From the NCBI RefSeq assembly GCF_008033115.1, contig NZ_CP041203.1:2852001-2916000 (forward strand): 64,000 nt of DNA. Reading direction: 5' to 3'. Both the position numbers and the translations under genes were made by a program. Source of the DNA: Cellulomonas sp. Y8. GTDB lineage: Bacteria > Actinomycetota > Actinomycetes > Actinomycetales > Cellulomonadaceae. This document shows positions 55,191 through 63,686 of the stretch, in pieces. Position 1 is the first letter of the stretch, and each line of letters begins with the position of its first letter. Under the pieces are notes generated by a model that saw only the letters and a program-made list of their open reading frames with translations, ran no database searches and was not told the origin of the DNA.

Positions 55191-56738
55191 TCAGTTCGTG
55201 AGCGCCGGGCTGGTGCCGGTCATGAGCCGCATCAGGGCCTCCTGGTCGGCCTGCTCCCGGTCGAGGACGCCGGTGACCCGGCCCTCGAAGATCGTGTAGA
55301 TCCGGTCGCACAGGCCGAGCAGCTCCGGCAGCTCGGAGGAGATGACGACGACGCCCTTGCCCGCGTCGGCGAGGCGCTGCACGAGGCCGTAGATCTCGTA
55401 CTTCGCGCCGACGTCCACGCCGCGGGTCGGCTCGTCGAGGATGAGCAGGTCCGGCTCCGGGAACATCCACTTCCCGAGCAGCGCCTTCTGCTGGTTGCCG
55501 CCCGACAGCTTGGCGACGCCCTGCCGGACCGACGGCGTCCGGATGTTCAGCGACTTCCGGTAGTGCTCGGAGGCCAGGAACGCCAGGTCGGTGTCGAGGA
55601 CCCGGCGCTTGGTGATCCGCCGCAGGTCGGCCGACACGATGGTGTCGAGGATGCTGTCCAGCAGGTTGAGGCCCTGGACCTTCCGGTCCTCCGGGACGTA
55701 CGCGATCTTGTGGTCGATGGCCTGCTGGACGGTGTGCAGCTCGACCGGCTTCCCGTCGATGAGGATCTCCCCGCCGCGGAACCGCCCGTACGACCGGCCG
55801 AAGATCGACCGCGCGAGCTCGGTGCGGCCGGCGCCCATGATCCCGGCGAAGCCGACGATCTCCCCGTGCCGGACCTCGAACGCCGACCCCTTGCAGACCA
55901 TCCGGTCCGCGACCGTCGGGTGCTCGACCCACCAGTCCCGCACCTCGAAGAACGTCTCGCCGATGTTCGGCGTGTGGTCCGGGAACCGGTGGTCGAGCGA
56001 CCGGCCGACCATGCCGCGGATGATCCGGTCCTCGTCGACCTCGCCCGCGCCGGCGTCCAGCGTCTCGACGGTCTTGCCGTCCCGGATGATCGTGATCGAG
56101 TCGGCGATGGCGGCGATCTCGTTGAGCTTGTGGCTGATCATGATGCTGGTCATGCCCTTCGCGCGGAGGTCGCGCAGCAGGTCCAGCAGGTGCGCGGAGT
56201 CCTCCTCGTTCAACGCCGACGTCGGCTCGTCGAGGATGAGCAGCTTGACGTCCTTGGCGAGCGCCCGGGCGATCTCCACGAGCTGCTGCTGGCCGACGCC
56301 GATGTTCTTGACCTGCTCGTCGGGGGAGATGTTCAGGTCGACCCGGGCCAGGAGCTCCGCCGCCTTCTCGCGGGTGGCGTCCCAGTCGATGCCGAGCGGC
56401 CCGGCGACCTCGTTGCCGAGGAAGATGTTCTCCGCGATCGACAGCTCGGGGATGAGCGCCAGCTCCTGGTGGATGATCACGATGCCGGCCCGCTCGCTGG
56501 ACTTGATGTCCTTGAACCGGACCTCCTCGCCCCGGTAGACGATCTCGCCCTCGTAGGTCCCGTGCGGGTACACCCCGGACAGGATCTTCATCAGCGTCGA
56601 CTTGCCGGCGCCGTTCTCGCCGCAGATCGCGTGGATCTCGCGCTCGCGCACCGTCATCCGGACCTGGTCCAGCGCCTTCACGCCGGGGAAGGTCTTGGTG
56701 ATCGACCTCATCTCGAGGACGACGGGGGTGTCCAGCAT
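55191..56738 (-). CDS. mmsA: Multiple-monosaccharide ABC transporter ATP-binding protein
   Basis: A protein of 515 aa with two fused ABC domains, as usual for CUT2. First domain: [14 protein letters not shown] (Walker A near 40), [12 protein letters not shown] (Walker B). Second: altered Walker [19 protein letters not shown] near 290, [14 protein letters not shown] (signature) and [15 protein letters not shown]. The second-site deviation is normal for the class. It energises MmsB. ATG 56738 is 65 bp downstream of a clear promoter. Confidence 0.94.
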   Translation of the reverse strand: MLDTPVVLEMRSITKTFPGVKALDQVRMTVREREIHAICGENGAGKSTLMKILSGVYPHGTYEGEIVYRGEEVRFKDIKSSERAGIVIIHQELALIPELSIAENIFLGNEVAGPLGIDWDATREKAAELLARVDLNISPDEQVKNIGVGQQQLVEIARALAKDVKLLILDEPTSALNEEDSAHLLDLLRDLRAKGMTSIMISHKLNEIAAIADSITIIRDGKTVETLDAGAGEVDEDRIIRGMVGRSLDHRFPDHTPNIGETFFEVRDWWVEHPTVADRMVCKGSAFEVRHGEIVGFAGIMGAGRTELARSIFGRSYGRFRGGEILIDGKPVELHTVQQAIDHKIAYVPEDRKVQGLNLLDSILDTIVSADLRRITKRRVLDTDLAFLASEHYRKSLNIRTPSVRQGVAKLSGGNQQKALLGKWMFPEPDLLILDEPTRGVDVGAKYEIYGLVQRLADAGKGVVVISSELPELLGLCDRIYTIFEGRVTGVLDREQADQEALMRLMTGTSPALTN

Positions 56739-56802
56739 CGTGCCTGCTCTCTGTGCCGCGCTGCACGGCCGGCGTCGGTGCCGGTCTGTCGAGCTCGGGT
56801 GG

Positions 56803-56845
56803 ACGCTAGGACCGCCGAGGCCTACGCGTCAACCTCTGAAGGCAA
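56803..56845 (-). promoter_or_regulatory. mmsAB-chvE promoter with overlapping operator
   Basis: On the minus strand TTGACG (56832-56827), an 18-bp spacer, and TAGCGT (56808-56803). The 16-bp word TTGCCTTCAGAGGTTG (56845-56830) overlaps the -35 box, the place for a repressor. The word recurs exactly at 56972-56957, 127 bp upstream. ROK regulator 57820-58995 is the nearest candidate to bind it. Confidence 0.72.
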
Positions 56846-56956
56846 CGCCGCGCCTTGGCGTGACCAAACCGCAACCGAATGCGGTTCGGGTGGTCGGGAT
56901 GCGGGCGAACCGGGGCGGCTCGGGCGTGGTCGCGGGCCCGGCTGGGCGATTGCCGA

Positions 56957-56972
56957 CAACCTCTGAAGGCAA
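56957..56972 (-). promoter_or_regulatory. Second copy of the 16-bp operator-like repeat
   Basis: TTGCCTTCAGAGGTTG on the minus strand is identical to the copy at 56830-56845. The 127-bp spacing is about twelve helical turns, compatible with looping. Confidence 0.6.
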
Positions 56973-56996
56973 TTTGGTGTTGTGATTGAAGCCTGG

Positions 56997-57815
56997 CTAG
57001 CGCGTCGCCCACGCCGGGCGGACGGCCCGGGTCGCCCCGGCGATGGCCCCGATGATCTCCTCCGGCGCCGACGTCGCCGCGTCGAACGACCCGTTGTTCC
57101 GGCCGTGCCGCAGCACCTCGATCCGGTCGGACACCGCCCGCAGGTCGGCCAGGTTGTGGCTGATGATGACGACGCCGAGGCCCATCTCGCGCAGCCGCTC
57201 GACCAGCATCAGCACCTCGGCGGTCTGCACGACGGACAGCGCGGCGGTCGGCTCGTCGAGCACGAGGATCCGCGGCCGCGTGGTCAGCGTCCGGGCGATC
57301 GCGACAGCCTGCCGCTGCCCGCCCGACAGCTCGCGTACCGGCGTCCGAACCGACGGCACCGTGATCGTCAGGTCCCGGAGGATCTGCGCGGACGCCAGCT
57401 CCATGCCGTCGATGTCCATCGGGCTGCGCTTGGAGGCGCGCAGCTCGCGGCCGAGGAAGATGTTCGCCGCGACGCTGAGGTTCTCGCACAGGGCGAGGTC
57501 CTGGAACACCGTCGAGATGCCGAGGGCGTGCGCGCTGGCGGGGTTGGGGATGGCGACGGGGTCGCCGTCGATCTCGATGGTGCCGCTGTCGGGCTGCAGC
57601 ACGCCGGAGATGATCTGGGCGAGCGTCGACTTCCCGGCGCCGTTGTCGCCGACCAGCGCGACGACCTCGTGCGCGTGCACGGTGAGGTCGGCGTCGGTCA
57701 GCGCCTCGACGGCGCCGAACCGCTTGGTGACCGTGCGCAGGGCGAGCAGGGGCGGGCCGCCGGGCTTCGATCGGCCCTGCTGCTGCGTCGTCGTCCACTC
57801 CACGTCGAGTGCCAC
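56997..57815 (-). CDS. Single-domain sugar ABC ATPase (FrcA/RbsA-half-like)
   Basis: A protein of 272 aa, GTG 57815, 4 nt after the ROK gene. Walker A is [14 protein letters not shown] (about 58), the signature RELSGGQRQAVAIARTL and Walker B LVLDEPTAALS. It has one ABC module, not the fused pair of mmsA, resembling the FrcA-type ATPases. No permease or binding protein is paired with it. It may serve permeases elsewhere or work with mmsB. The fold is certain, the partner unknown. Confidence 0.85.
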   Translation of the reverse strand: MALDVEWTTTQQQGRSKPGGPPLLALRTVTKRFGAVEALTDADLTVHAHEVVALVGDNGAGKSTLAQIISGVLQPDSGTIEIDGDPVAIPNPASAHALGISTVFQDLALCENLSVAANIFLGRELRASKRSPMDIDGMELASAQILRDLTITVPSVRTPVRELSGGQRQAVAIARTLTTRPRILVLDEPTAALSVVQTAEVLMLVERLREMGLGVVIISHNLADLRAVSDRIEVLRHGRNNGSFDAATSAPEEIIGAIAGATRAVRPAWATR

Positions 57816-57819
57816 GGTC

Positions 57820-58995
57820 TCAGTCTCCGTCCGGCCGGGCGTATGTGGCGAGGGTGGTGCGGGTGTTTTCCAGCGCGAGCAGCACCGCGCCCATGGCCTC
57901 GGCGTTCGGGCCGAGCTCCGCGGCGACCACCTCGAGCGGCGCGATGTGGTTGAGCGGCACCCGGCGGCGGATCGCCTCGCGCATCGGGCCGATCAGCAGC
58001 TCGCCGGTCTCCGCGAGCTCGCCGCCGACCACGACGCACTGCGGGTTCACGGCGATGGCCAGGCCCGCGACCACCGCGCCGATGGTGGCGCCGGCGTCCT
58101 CGACGACCTGGCGGCAGCCGGGGTCGCCGTCGTTGGCGAGGGCGACGATGTCGCGGAGGGTGAGACTGCCGCGGCTGGCCCGGAGGACTTCGATGAGCGC
58201 CGGGGCGCCGACGACGGTGTTGAGGCAGCCGCGGCTCCCGCAGAGGCAGACCTGGCCCTGGGCGTCGACCTGGACGTGGCCGATCTCGCCCGCGGTGCCT
58301 GCGAAGCCGCGGTGCAGGTTCTGGTGCAGGGAGATGCCGGCGCCGGTGCCGTGGGAGGCGCGGACGTAGACGGAGTCCTGGAAGTGCCGGCTCGCGCCGA
58401 GGCGGCTCTCGGCGAGGGCGCCGAGGTTGGCGTCGTTGTCGACGAACACCGGGACGCCGAGGCGCTTCGACATCACCTGGGCGACGGGGGCGTCGTCCCA
58501 ACCGCGGAGGATGCCGGGGACCGAGACGGTGCCGGTGGCGGCGTCGACCGGGGCGGGCAGGCCGATGCCGATGCCGAGCAGCTCGTCGAGGCCGGAGCCG
58601 ACGCGCTCGAGGATCTCGACGATGAGCAGGGCGGCGCGGTCGAGGCTGGTGTCGGCGCGGTGCTCGTGGGGGAGGGGGAGGGCCTGCTCGACGAGGACCT
58701 GGTGGGCCGAGTCGGTGAGGGTGATGCTCATGTGGCGGGTGCCGACGTGCACGCCCGCCGCGAGGCCCGTGCGGTGGACCATCGTGACGAGCATGGCGCG
58801 GCGGCCGTTGTGGATCGTGGCGCGGACGTCGACCTCGCCCGCCTGCTGGAGCTCGCGGACGATGTTGCTGACCGTCGCGGCGCTCAGGCCCGTGGTGGAG
58901 GCGAGCTCGACCTGGGTGAGGCCGCCGTAGCGGCGGATCGTGTCGACGACTGTGGCGCGGTTGGCCTCGCGCAGGGCTGTCTGGGAGCCGGCCAT
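57820..58995 (-). CDS. ROK-family transcriptional regulator
   Basis: A protein of 391 aa from ATG 58995 (MAGSQTALREANRATVVDTI); the frame is open to 59061 but earlier residues look non-coding. The MarR-like winged helix (about 10-75) carries QVELASTTGLSAATVSNIVREL. The ROK sugar-kinase-like domain has VFVDNDANLGALAE, a Zn site around EIGHVQVDAQGQVCLCGSRGCLNTV (CxCGxxGC) and GAGISL. Such regulators sense xylose, N-acetylglucosamine or glucose. It leads an operon with the single ABC ATPase and precedes the mmsA locus. Confidence 0.9.
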   Translation of the reverse strand: MAGSQTALREANRATVVDTIRRYGGLTQVELASTTGLSAATVSNIVRELQQAGEVDVRATIHNGRRAMLVTMVHRTGLAAGVHVGTRHMSITLTDSAHQVLVEQALPLPHEHRADTSLDRAALLIVEILERVGSGLDELLGIGIGLPAPVDAATGTVSVPGILRGWDDAPVAQVMSKRLGVPVFVDNDANLGALAESRLGASRHFQDSVYVRASHGTGAGISLHQNLHRGFAGTAGEIGHVQVDAQGQVCLCGSRGCLNTVVGAPALIEVLRASRGSLTLRDIVALANDGDPGCRQVVEDAGATIGAVVAGLAIAVNPQCVVVGGELAETGELLIGPMREAIRRRVPLNHIAPLEVVAAELGPNAEAMGAVLLALENTRTTLATYARPDGD

Positions 58996-59200
58996 GTGGG
59001 TGTGGGCCCTCCCGTCCTGCTGCGCCGTCGCTGTGTGCTGGGGGGAGGGTACTCCAGGCACGATTCGGGATCTGGGGTCGACGCCTGCGACCGTCCAGTC
59101 ATCCTACGTACGGCCCGGGGCGCGTCCGGACGCGAAAGGACGGAGCCGCAAGGAGGGTCGAAGTGATGCGCCGGCCATCCGGTCGCTTGGCTTCAGCAAA

Positions 59201-60118
59201 CTACGCCGAAGCACTCAAGAAGCAATCGATGACTGGCGCGGCCTGTGGAACCACCGAGTCACTCATCAAGACCAGCCTCAAGCGATCGAGAACGACTCCC
59301 TCTTCGCTCGAATGAAGGAGATACAGCACCCTCGCGTCAACATGGTGAGGGACAGCGAGAAAGCGCTGGGGCAGCAGGCGCTCCTGGAGGTAATCTCGCC
59401 AGATCGCGGACTTAGGCTCTCCGAGCTTGGCCGCCCAGGTCCCAGTTTGGCCACAAGTTACCTGACCGATGAACACCCAGTGACCCGGCCGACCATCCCG
59501 CCAAACCTGCCCCGCCAGCGTGTCAACACCCGCGTCCTTCGCTTTCACCCGGATCGGCGTTGGGTTCGGGGTCGCAGTAAGTCCGAGCGCAGAAGCGCTC
59601 TCCCTCAGATTTTCCTTGAACGTCTTTCCGTTGCGGTCGGCTGTCCCCATGCTCACAGCTGGCACCAGGGTGGTGAGTGCATCCCTTACAACAAACTCGA
59701 GGACCTCGGTTGGCTTGGCCTCTCCCGAGTCGAGTTTCCACGCGTGTGCCATCGTGATCGCCAGAAGCTGAATATAGGAGCTTTCTCGCACGTCGAACAG
59801 CGCGCGAACGTACAGTCGGCCAGATCGAAACTCAAACGGATAGCGCTCCTGAAGAACGTCCAGACGCTCCGCAAGGAGGCCGAACGCCTGCTCCGCCATG
59901 CTGTCTGGGTCATCGCCTTCATCGTCAGGCGTCGTGATGATCTGACGAAGTGGCCGCGAGCTCCAACCCATGTCCTTGACGAGGTCGGCGAGATCGGCAA
60001 CGGAGTTGTGGACCCCATTCAGCGCGCGAAATTCCACGAAGTCAGCTAGCGCCCCGGACCTGCCGTCACCTCCGTAGATGTCGATGCGTGGATCGATCCG
60101 CTGCTCCAGGACGGTCAT
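59201..60118 (-). CDS. Hypothetical protein, possible PD-(D/E)xK-like nuclease of an R-M island
   Basis: A protein of 305 aa; ATG 60118 overlaps the stop of the ParB-like gene by 4 nt. The C-terminal half has KAKDAGVDTLAGQVWRDG and GHWVFIGQVTCGQT, an arrangement like the D...Q-x-T/C variant of restriction-endonuclease folds, followed by KLGEPK and a C-terminal helical part. The N-terminal 130 residues are helical with no known motif. Catalytic activity is not shown by the sequence, and an accessory role in DNA recognition is as likely. Codon use is less GC-rich than in the flanking chromosome. Confidence 0.6.
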   Translation of the reverse strand: MTVLEQRIDPRIDIYGGDGRSGALADFVEFRALNGVHNSVADLADLVKDMGWSSRPLRQIITTPDDEGDDPDSMAEQAFGLLAERLDVLQERYPFEFRSGRLYVRALFDVRESSYIQLLAITMAHAWKLDSGEAKPTEVLEFVVRDALTTLVPAVSMGTADRNGKTFKENLRESASALGLTATPNPTPIRVKAKDAGVDTLAGQVWRDGRPGHWVFIGQVTCGQTGTWAAKLGEPKSAIWRDYLQERLLPQRFLAVPHHVDARVLYLLHSSEEGVVLDRLRLVLMSDSVVPQAAPVIDCFLSASA

Positions 60119-61227
60119 GCATCGCCGCCGTCGTCGTCGGACACCTCGGCCTGCACTAGGACGTTTAAGCCGCGAGCGCTTTTCGCGAGTTCAGCAGTTA
60201 TTCGTGCCGACTCGGGCGTGACTGTAACTCCCGACAATACTTCTTGAGTGGCTACTTGCACCATCTCGAGGATCCGCTGAACACGGTTGTCGAAATCGGA
60301 TCCGTTTGCAGCCTCTGCAGCTATGTCTAGGCGCCCGTATTGCCGCATTACCTCAAGGGCCGAGGGGTTGGCGAGAACTGCCGAGTAGTCGGTTACATCG
60401 CGGCTGTCGTGCAGCAATGCCCTCTTAGAGCCTTCGACAGGCGTTAGGTCCTGCAGGACTTCGCGAAGACGATTGACGTCGATCCCGTCAGTGCTACTTG
60501 ATACCTCGGAATATGTGTTCGCGGCAGGCCTGATACCAACGTATTTGGAGACGTTCGCGGTGCCGAGAAGACGCGTCCATACGCCGAAGCGTTCGTTGAG
60601 GACGTGACTCGCGAGCCCTCTCAAACCGAGATGGTCACGCGCGACTCGGAGGACGTTGTATGCAAAGTACGCATTGCGAACGCCGAGAGCGTTGCTTCCG
60701 ACGCGCCGTCCGATCACATAGAATGGGTCGGTGACGCCTTGTGCGTGAGCCTTCTCCACCTCCGAGTAGAGGTAGCGGGCCTTCGCTTCAGGAGCCCAAG
60801 TCTTCAAGCCGCTAATATGGCGGAAGCCGAGATAGGATGATAGCTCATCGCGGTCTTCTACCTCGATGGCAGGCACGCTCCTGAGCGAAGCAATCAGGGC
60901 CGGATCCGGTGCTGGATCAACCTGGTGCTCGGGAAGTTTGCCTTCAACGGCCGTCGCGTCTCGAGTTAGGTACTTGAGCGCGCCGAGCCGACGGTTGCCC
61001 TCGACGACGACTCGAATTCCGCGATCGTCCGGCGGAAGTACGAGGAGGGCCTCATTCGCGAAGAACCCGTTAATTAGGTAGCTCTCCGCGAGTTCGGTCA
61101 GAACGTCGTGCTCGAATAAGTAGGCGAGTATTTCGGCCTGCGGTGCGCCCTGGACCTCTTCCGGCAACCGGGGGTTTTCAGGGTCGAGTTCGAGTTCGAC
61201 AAGCGGCACTTCGCCCAGTCCGATCAC
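60115..61227 (-). CDS. ParB-like nuclease-domain protein
   Basis: A protein of 370 aa, GTG 61227. The N-terminal 95 residues have the ParB/Srx-like motif order: LVELELDPENPRL (strand with N-P-R), then VVVEGNRRLGALKYL, the E-G-N-R-R nucleotide-binding segment of ParB-type CTPase domains. The remaining 250 residues are alpha-helical and unassigned. ParB-like proteins in defence islands (DndB/DGQHR and others) act as DNA-sensing or nicking factors. It sits between a methyltransferase and a nuclease-like gene on the same strand, 41 bp after the methyltransferase. Confidence 0.7.
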   Translation of the reverse strand: MIGLGEVPLVELELDPENPRLPEEVQGAPQAEILAYLFEHDVLTELAESYLINGFFANEALLVLPPDDRGIRVVVEGNRRLGALKYLTRDATAVEGKLPEHQVDPAPDPALIASLRSVPAIEVEDRDELSSYLGFRHISGLKTWAPEAKARYLYSEVEKAHAQGVTDPFYVIGRRVGSNALGVRNAYFAYNVLRVARDHLGLRGLASHVLNERFGVWTRLLGTANVSKYVGIRPAANTYSEVSSSTDGIDVNRLREVLQDLTPVEGSKRALLHDSRDVTDYSAVLANPSALEVMRQYGRLDIAAEAANGSDFDNRVQRILEMVQVATQEVLSGVTVTPESARITAELAKSARGLNVLVQAEVSDDDGGDA

Positions 61228-61268
61228 GCGACTAGACTGTCACGTTCACGGCTGTGGCGGCGCTCCCG

Positions 61269-62477
61269 TCACTCGGATGGGCGCAGGTGCCGGGACGGTC
61301 CCGCACCTGCTCCGGGGTGCGCAGCCTTTGACCCGACCTGCGACCTCCACCTGTCGGGAAGCGCGGTTGGTGGTGTCGGAGCTGGTGGACCGCTGCGCCG
61401 CTTCGGAGCGAGCGTCGGGCGGATCTCATCGGGCGAAGGCGCGAGTGCTGGACTCTCCAGCTTTGCGAGGATGTAGCGCCCCATGGACTCGGCGAGCGGG
61501 GAGGGTGTCGCGTTGCCGGTGAGCTTTACCGCATCACGGTGTGTGCCGGCGAGCTTCCAGGTGTGAGGCATCCCTTGCAGAGCCAGGCGTTCCTCGATGG
61601 CGAGGGGCCGATTGTCCCAATGAAACGGTCCAGTGGACGGGCCCGGGCTGGCCGGAAGAGTCCACGCAGGAGCGTCGCGCCGAAGCTTGAGCAGGAACGA
61701 CCAGTATCGCGTCCGATACCCGAAAAGTTCAACTTCGGGTCCCCCGCCGCGCGCCGTGAGGTACTGATAGTTCGCGCCCTCCGGGATGGATGGAAGCAAG
61801 TCAGAATAGCCACCTTCCGCGGCGGGCACTTCCGAAGGACGAAGGTGCCCGATGGCGTCCCAAGCGGTCAGATGAGCGCCCTCGAATGGGCCGATAGGGG
61901 CAGGAATCGCGTCGCTCTCGTCTAGGTCGCGGAACGCTACCCCGATCGCCCGCCTTCTGTTCTGGGGCACCCCAAAGTCGGCCGCGTTCAGGACCCAGTG
62001 GTTAAGGCGGTAGTGCGTGCCGTGCGCCACGTTGATTCGATCGAGGTGATCTGAAATGATCGTTGCCGCGGAATTCCTGCCCTGGAGGAAGCCGGTGACA
62101 TTCTCGATGAGGATCGCTTGTGGCAAGAAGCGCTCCGCGATTTTGAGCATACCACCGACAGTCTTGCCGCGGTCGTCGTCGATTCCCCGCTTTGGCTGGC
62201 TCCACTGCGCAGCCATGCTGAAAGGTTGGCACGGCGGGCCGCCTGCGAGCACGGTGAGTTCCCGCGGTTCCATGCCGAGGTCGGCCGGCATGAGCACTTC
62301 GCCAGCCTCAACTACGTCATGAAGGTCCAGAATCGGCCATTCGGGCCGATTTGCCGCTAGAGTCTGTCGGGCAAGATGATCGAGTTCGATTGCGCCAACG
62401 GAAGTAAAGCCTGCTGCTTCAAGCCCGATGTCCATGCCGCCAGCTCCGCTGAAGCAGGAAAGGGCGAGGTGGGTCAT
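61269..62477 (-). CDS. dcm: DNA (cytosine-5-)-methyltransferase
   Basis: A protein of 402 aa. ATG 62477 begins MTHLALSCFSG; the frame is open to 62522 but homologous sequence starts here. Motif I FSGAGGMDIG (9-18), motif IV PPCQPFS with catalytic Cys83, VI ENV (125-127), VIII QNRRR (172-176) and X with LTGNATPSPLAESMG are intact. The recognition domain is about 190-330. It methylates C5 of cytosine at a sequence not predictable by eye, protecting host DNA from the neighbouring nuclease. It lies in the lower-GC island. Confidence 0.92.
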   Translation of the reverse strand: MTHLALSCFSGAGGMDIGLEAAGFTSVGAIELDHLARQTLAANRPEWPILDLHDVVEAGEVLMPADLGMEPRELTVLAGGPPCQPFSMAAQWSQPKRGIDDDRGKTVGGMLKIAERFLPQAILIENVTGFLQGRNSAATIISDHLDRINVAHGTHYRLNHWVLNAADFGVPQNRRRAIGVAFRDLDESDAIPAPIGPFEGAHLTAWDAIGHLRPSEVPAAEGGYSDLLPSIPEGANYQYLTARGGGPEVELFGYRTRYWSFLLKLRRDAPAWTLPASPGPSTGPFHWDNRPLAIEERLALQGMPHTWKLAGTHRDAVKLTGNATPSPLAESMGRYILAKLESPALAPSPDEIRPTLAPKRRSGPPAPTPPTALPDRWRSQVGSKAAHPGAGAGPSRHLRPSE

Positions 62478-62542
62478 GCGATCCTTCGTTCGTGATGACG
62501 CTGAGGGGAGACCGTCAACCAACTGGGCGATCGGCGGACATC

Positions 62543-63337
62543 TTAGACCATCAGTCGGCCGATCCAGGAGTCCGGCTGCAGGTCGAGATCTTGCCTATCG
62601 AGGCTGCCGCGAAGCGTCACCACTTTGTGAGTCGATCGGTGCAGATCGACGTCATAGATAACGACGAGCATGAATCGGTCGCCCAGCAGTTCCGAGTGGC
62701 GCCTTTGCCCCTCGGAAAGATGGAAAACGGGACTTGGTAGGACCGTCCCCTTAACCTCTACGTGCAATACGGACGGGCCGGATTTGACGGCAATGTCGTA
62801 CCCCGGGTTCCCCGGGGGCATTTCTTCCACGCTATCGCGCCCGAACTCTGTCGCGAGCATCTGAAGGGCAACATTCACCGAATATCTTTCAAGCCTCGAG
62901 GCGTGGTCTGGGGTGGCTTTGGATCGAATGGCGTCGGGCTGCGAATTCGATGTCCTCGCGATGAGATATCGGTAAGTGCCTGAATCTATTTTTCGGACGC
63001 CATTCGCCCAGTTCGTTCCTTTGGATGTTCCAGTCTCGATATAGGTTCCATCACGGTTCTTTGCGGCTATAGGGGTGTCAAATAGTCTGACGTCGGCCAG
63101 GTGGGCGATCATGGTGTCCGAGGTTGCGTCAGGCTCTTCAATAAAGGAGACGACGCCGTCTCCGAAATATTGAGGTTCTCCGAGCCTGGTCCCGCGCCGA
63201 CCGCGATAATAGACGAACGGCGTCCCGGTGACGACAAGGTGTCGATACCGAATTGGGAACTCGTACTGCTTCCCGACAATATCGCGATATGTGCGACCGG
63301 ACGCCGTGGGAGCTCCGGTGGTCAGCACGATGGGCAT
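62543..63337 (-). CDS. DUF3883-type protein, candidate restriction endonuclease
   Basis: A protein of 264 aa; ATG 63337 with GGAG upstream (the frame is open to 63424). The N-terminal ~100 residues include YEFPIRYRHLVVTGTPFVYYRGRRG, like the PUA/EVE-type modified-base readers found on restriction enzymes. The C-terminal part has NPGYDIAVK and LHVEVKGT, the D...E-x-K of a PD-(D/E)xK nuclease (D181, E194, K196), as in DUF3883. It is encoded 65 bp before dcm and probably is the cleaving partner. Modification-dependent cutting is an alternative. Confidence 0.72.
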   Translation of the reverse strand: MPIVLTTGAPTASGRTYRDIVGKQYEFPIRYRHLVVTGTPFVYYRGRRGTRLGEPQYFGDGVVSFIEEPDATSDTMIAHLADVRLFDTPIAAKNRDGTYIETGTSKGTNWANGVRKIDSGTYRYLIARTSNSQPDAIRSKATPDHASRLERYSVNVALQMLATEFGRDSVEEMPPGNPGYDIAVKSGPSVLHVEVKGTVLPSPVFHLSEGQRRHSELLGDRFMLVVIYDVDLHRSTHKVVTLRGSLDRQDLDLQPDSWIGRLMV

Positions 63338-63686
63338 AGCGCTCCGTTCGGGCAGCCGGATTGGTGCCGCGCCTGTCTCACAGGCGCGCGTGCCCGGTTT
63401 GAGAGGTTTGAGATGTTGGAGCACTCTACTGGCTCCGCAGGCGCCGGCCTCCCATCAAGGCGGGACTGTCTGGTCACCACGCCGCGGAGGAGGCGATGGA
63501 TACCTGCGGGGCGTGCCCGCGAGTGGCTGTCGTTGACGGTGAGGGACGTGGGTCCCTAGCGTCGATCCCGACCGCACCGCCCCTCCGGGCGCCCGACCCC
63601 ATCCACGTCACGCGCCAGGGTCGCCGCGCCGCGGGACACCGACGTCCCAGGGGGCGGCGCCGGCCGACGTGGACAGGGGGAGTCAC
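63338..63686. other. 349-bp divergent intergenic region before the epimerase gene
   Basis: This region separates the R-M island from a sugar gene. GC content rises sharply after about 63420, marking the island edge. It contains the promoter at 63533-63562. No repeat matching the other island end (59100-59200) was seen. No coding frame is supported. Confidence 0.5.
63533..63562 (+). promoter_or_regulatory. Promoter of the aldose epimerase gene
   Basis: TTGACG (63533-63538), 18 bp, TAGCGT (63557-63562), about 125 bp before the start codon. It is identical in both boxes and spacing to the mmsA promoter. Confidence 0.65.

Noticed and set aside
59201..63337. Prophage or conjugative element
   Set aside because: No phage structural, integrase, relaxase or transfer gene is present; only restriction-type genes are.
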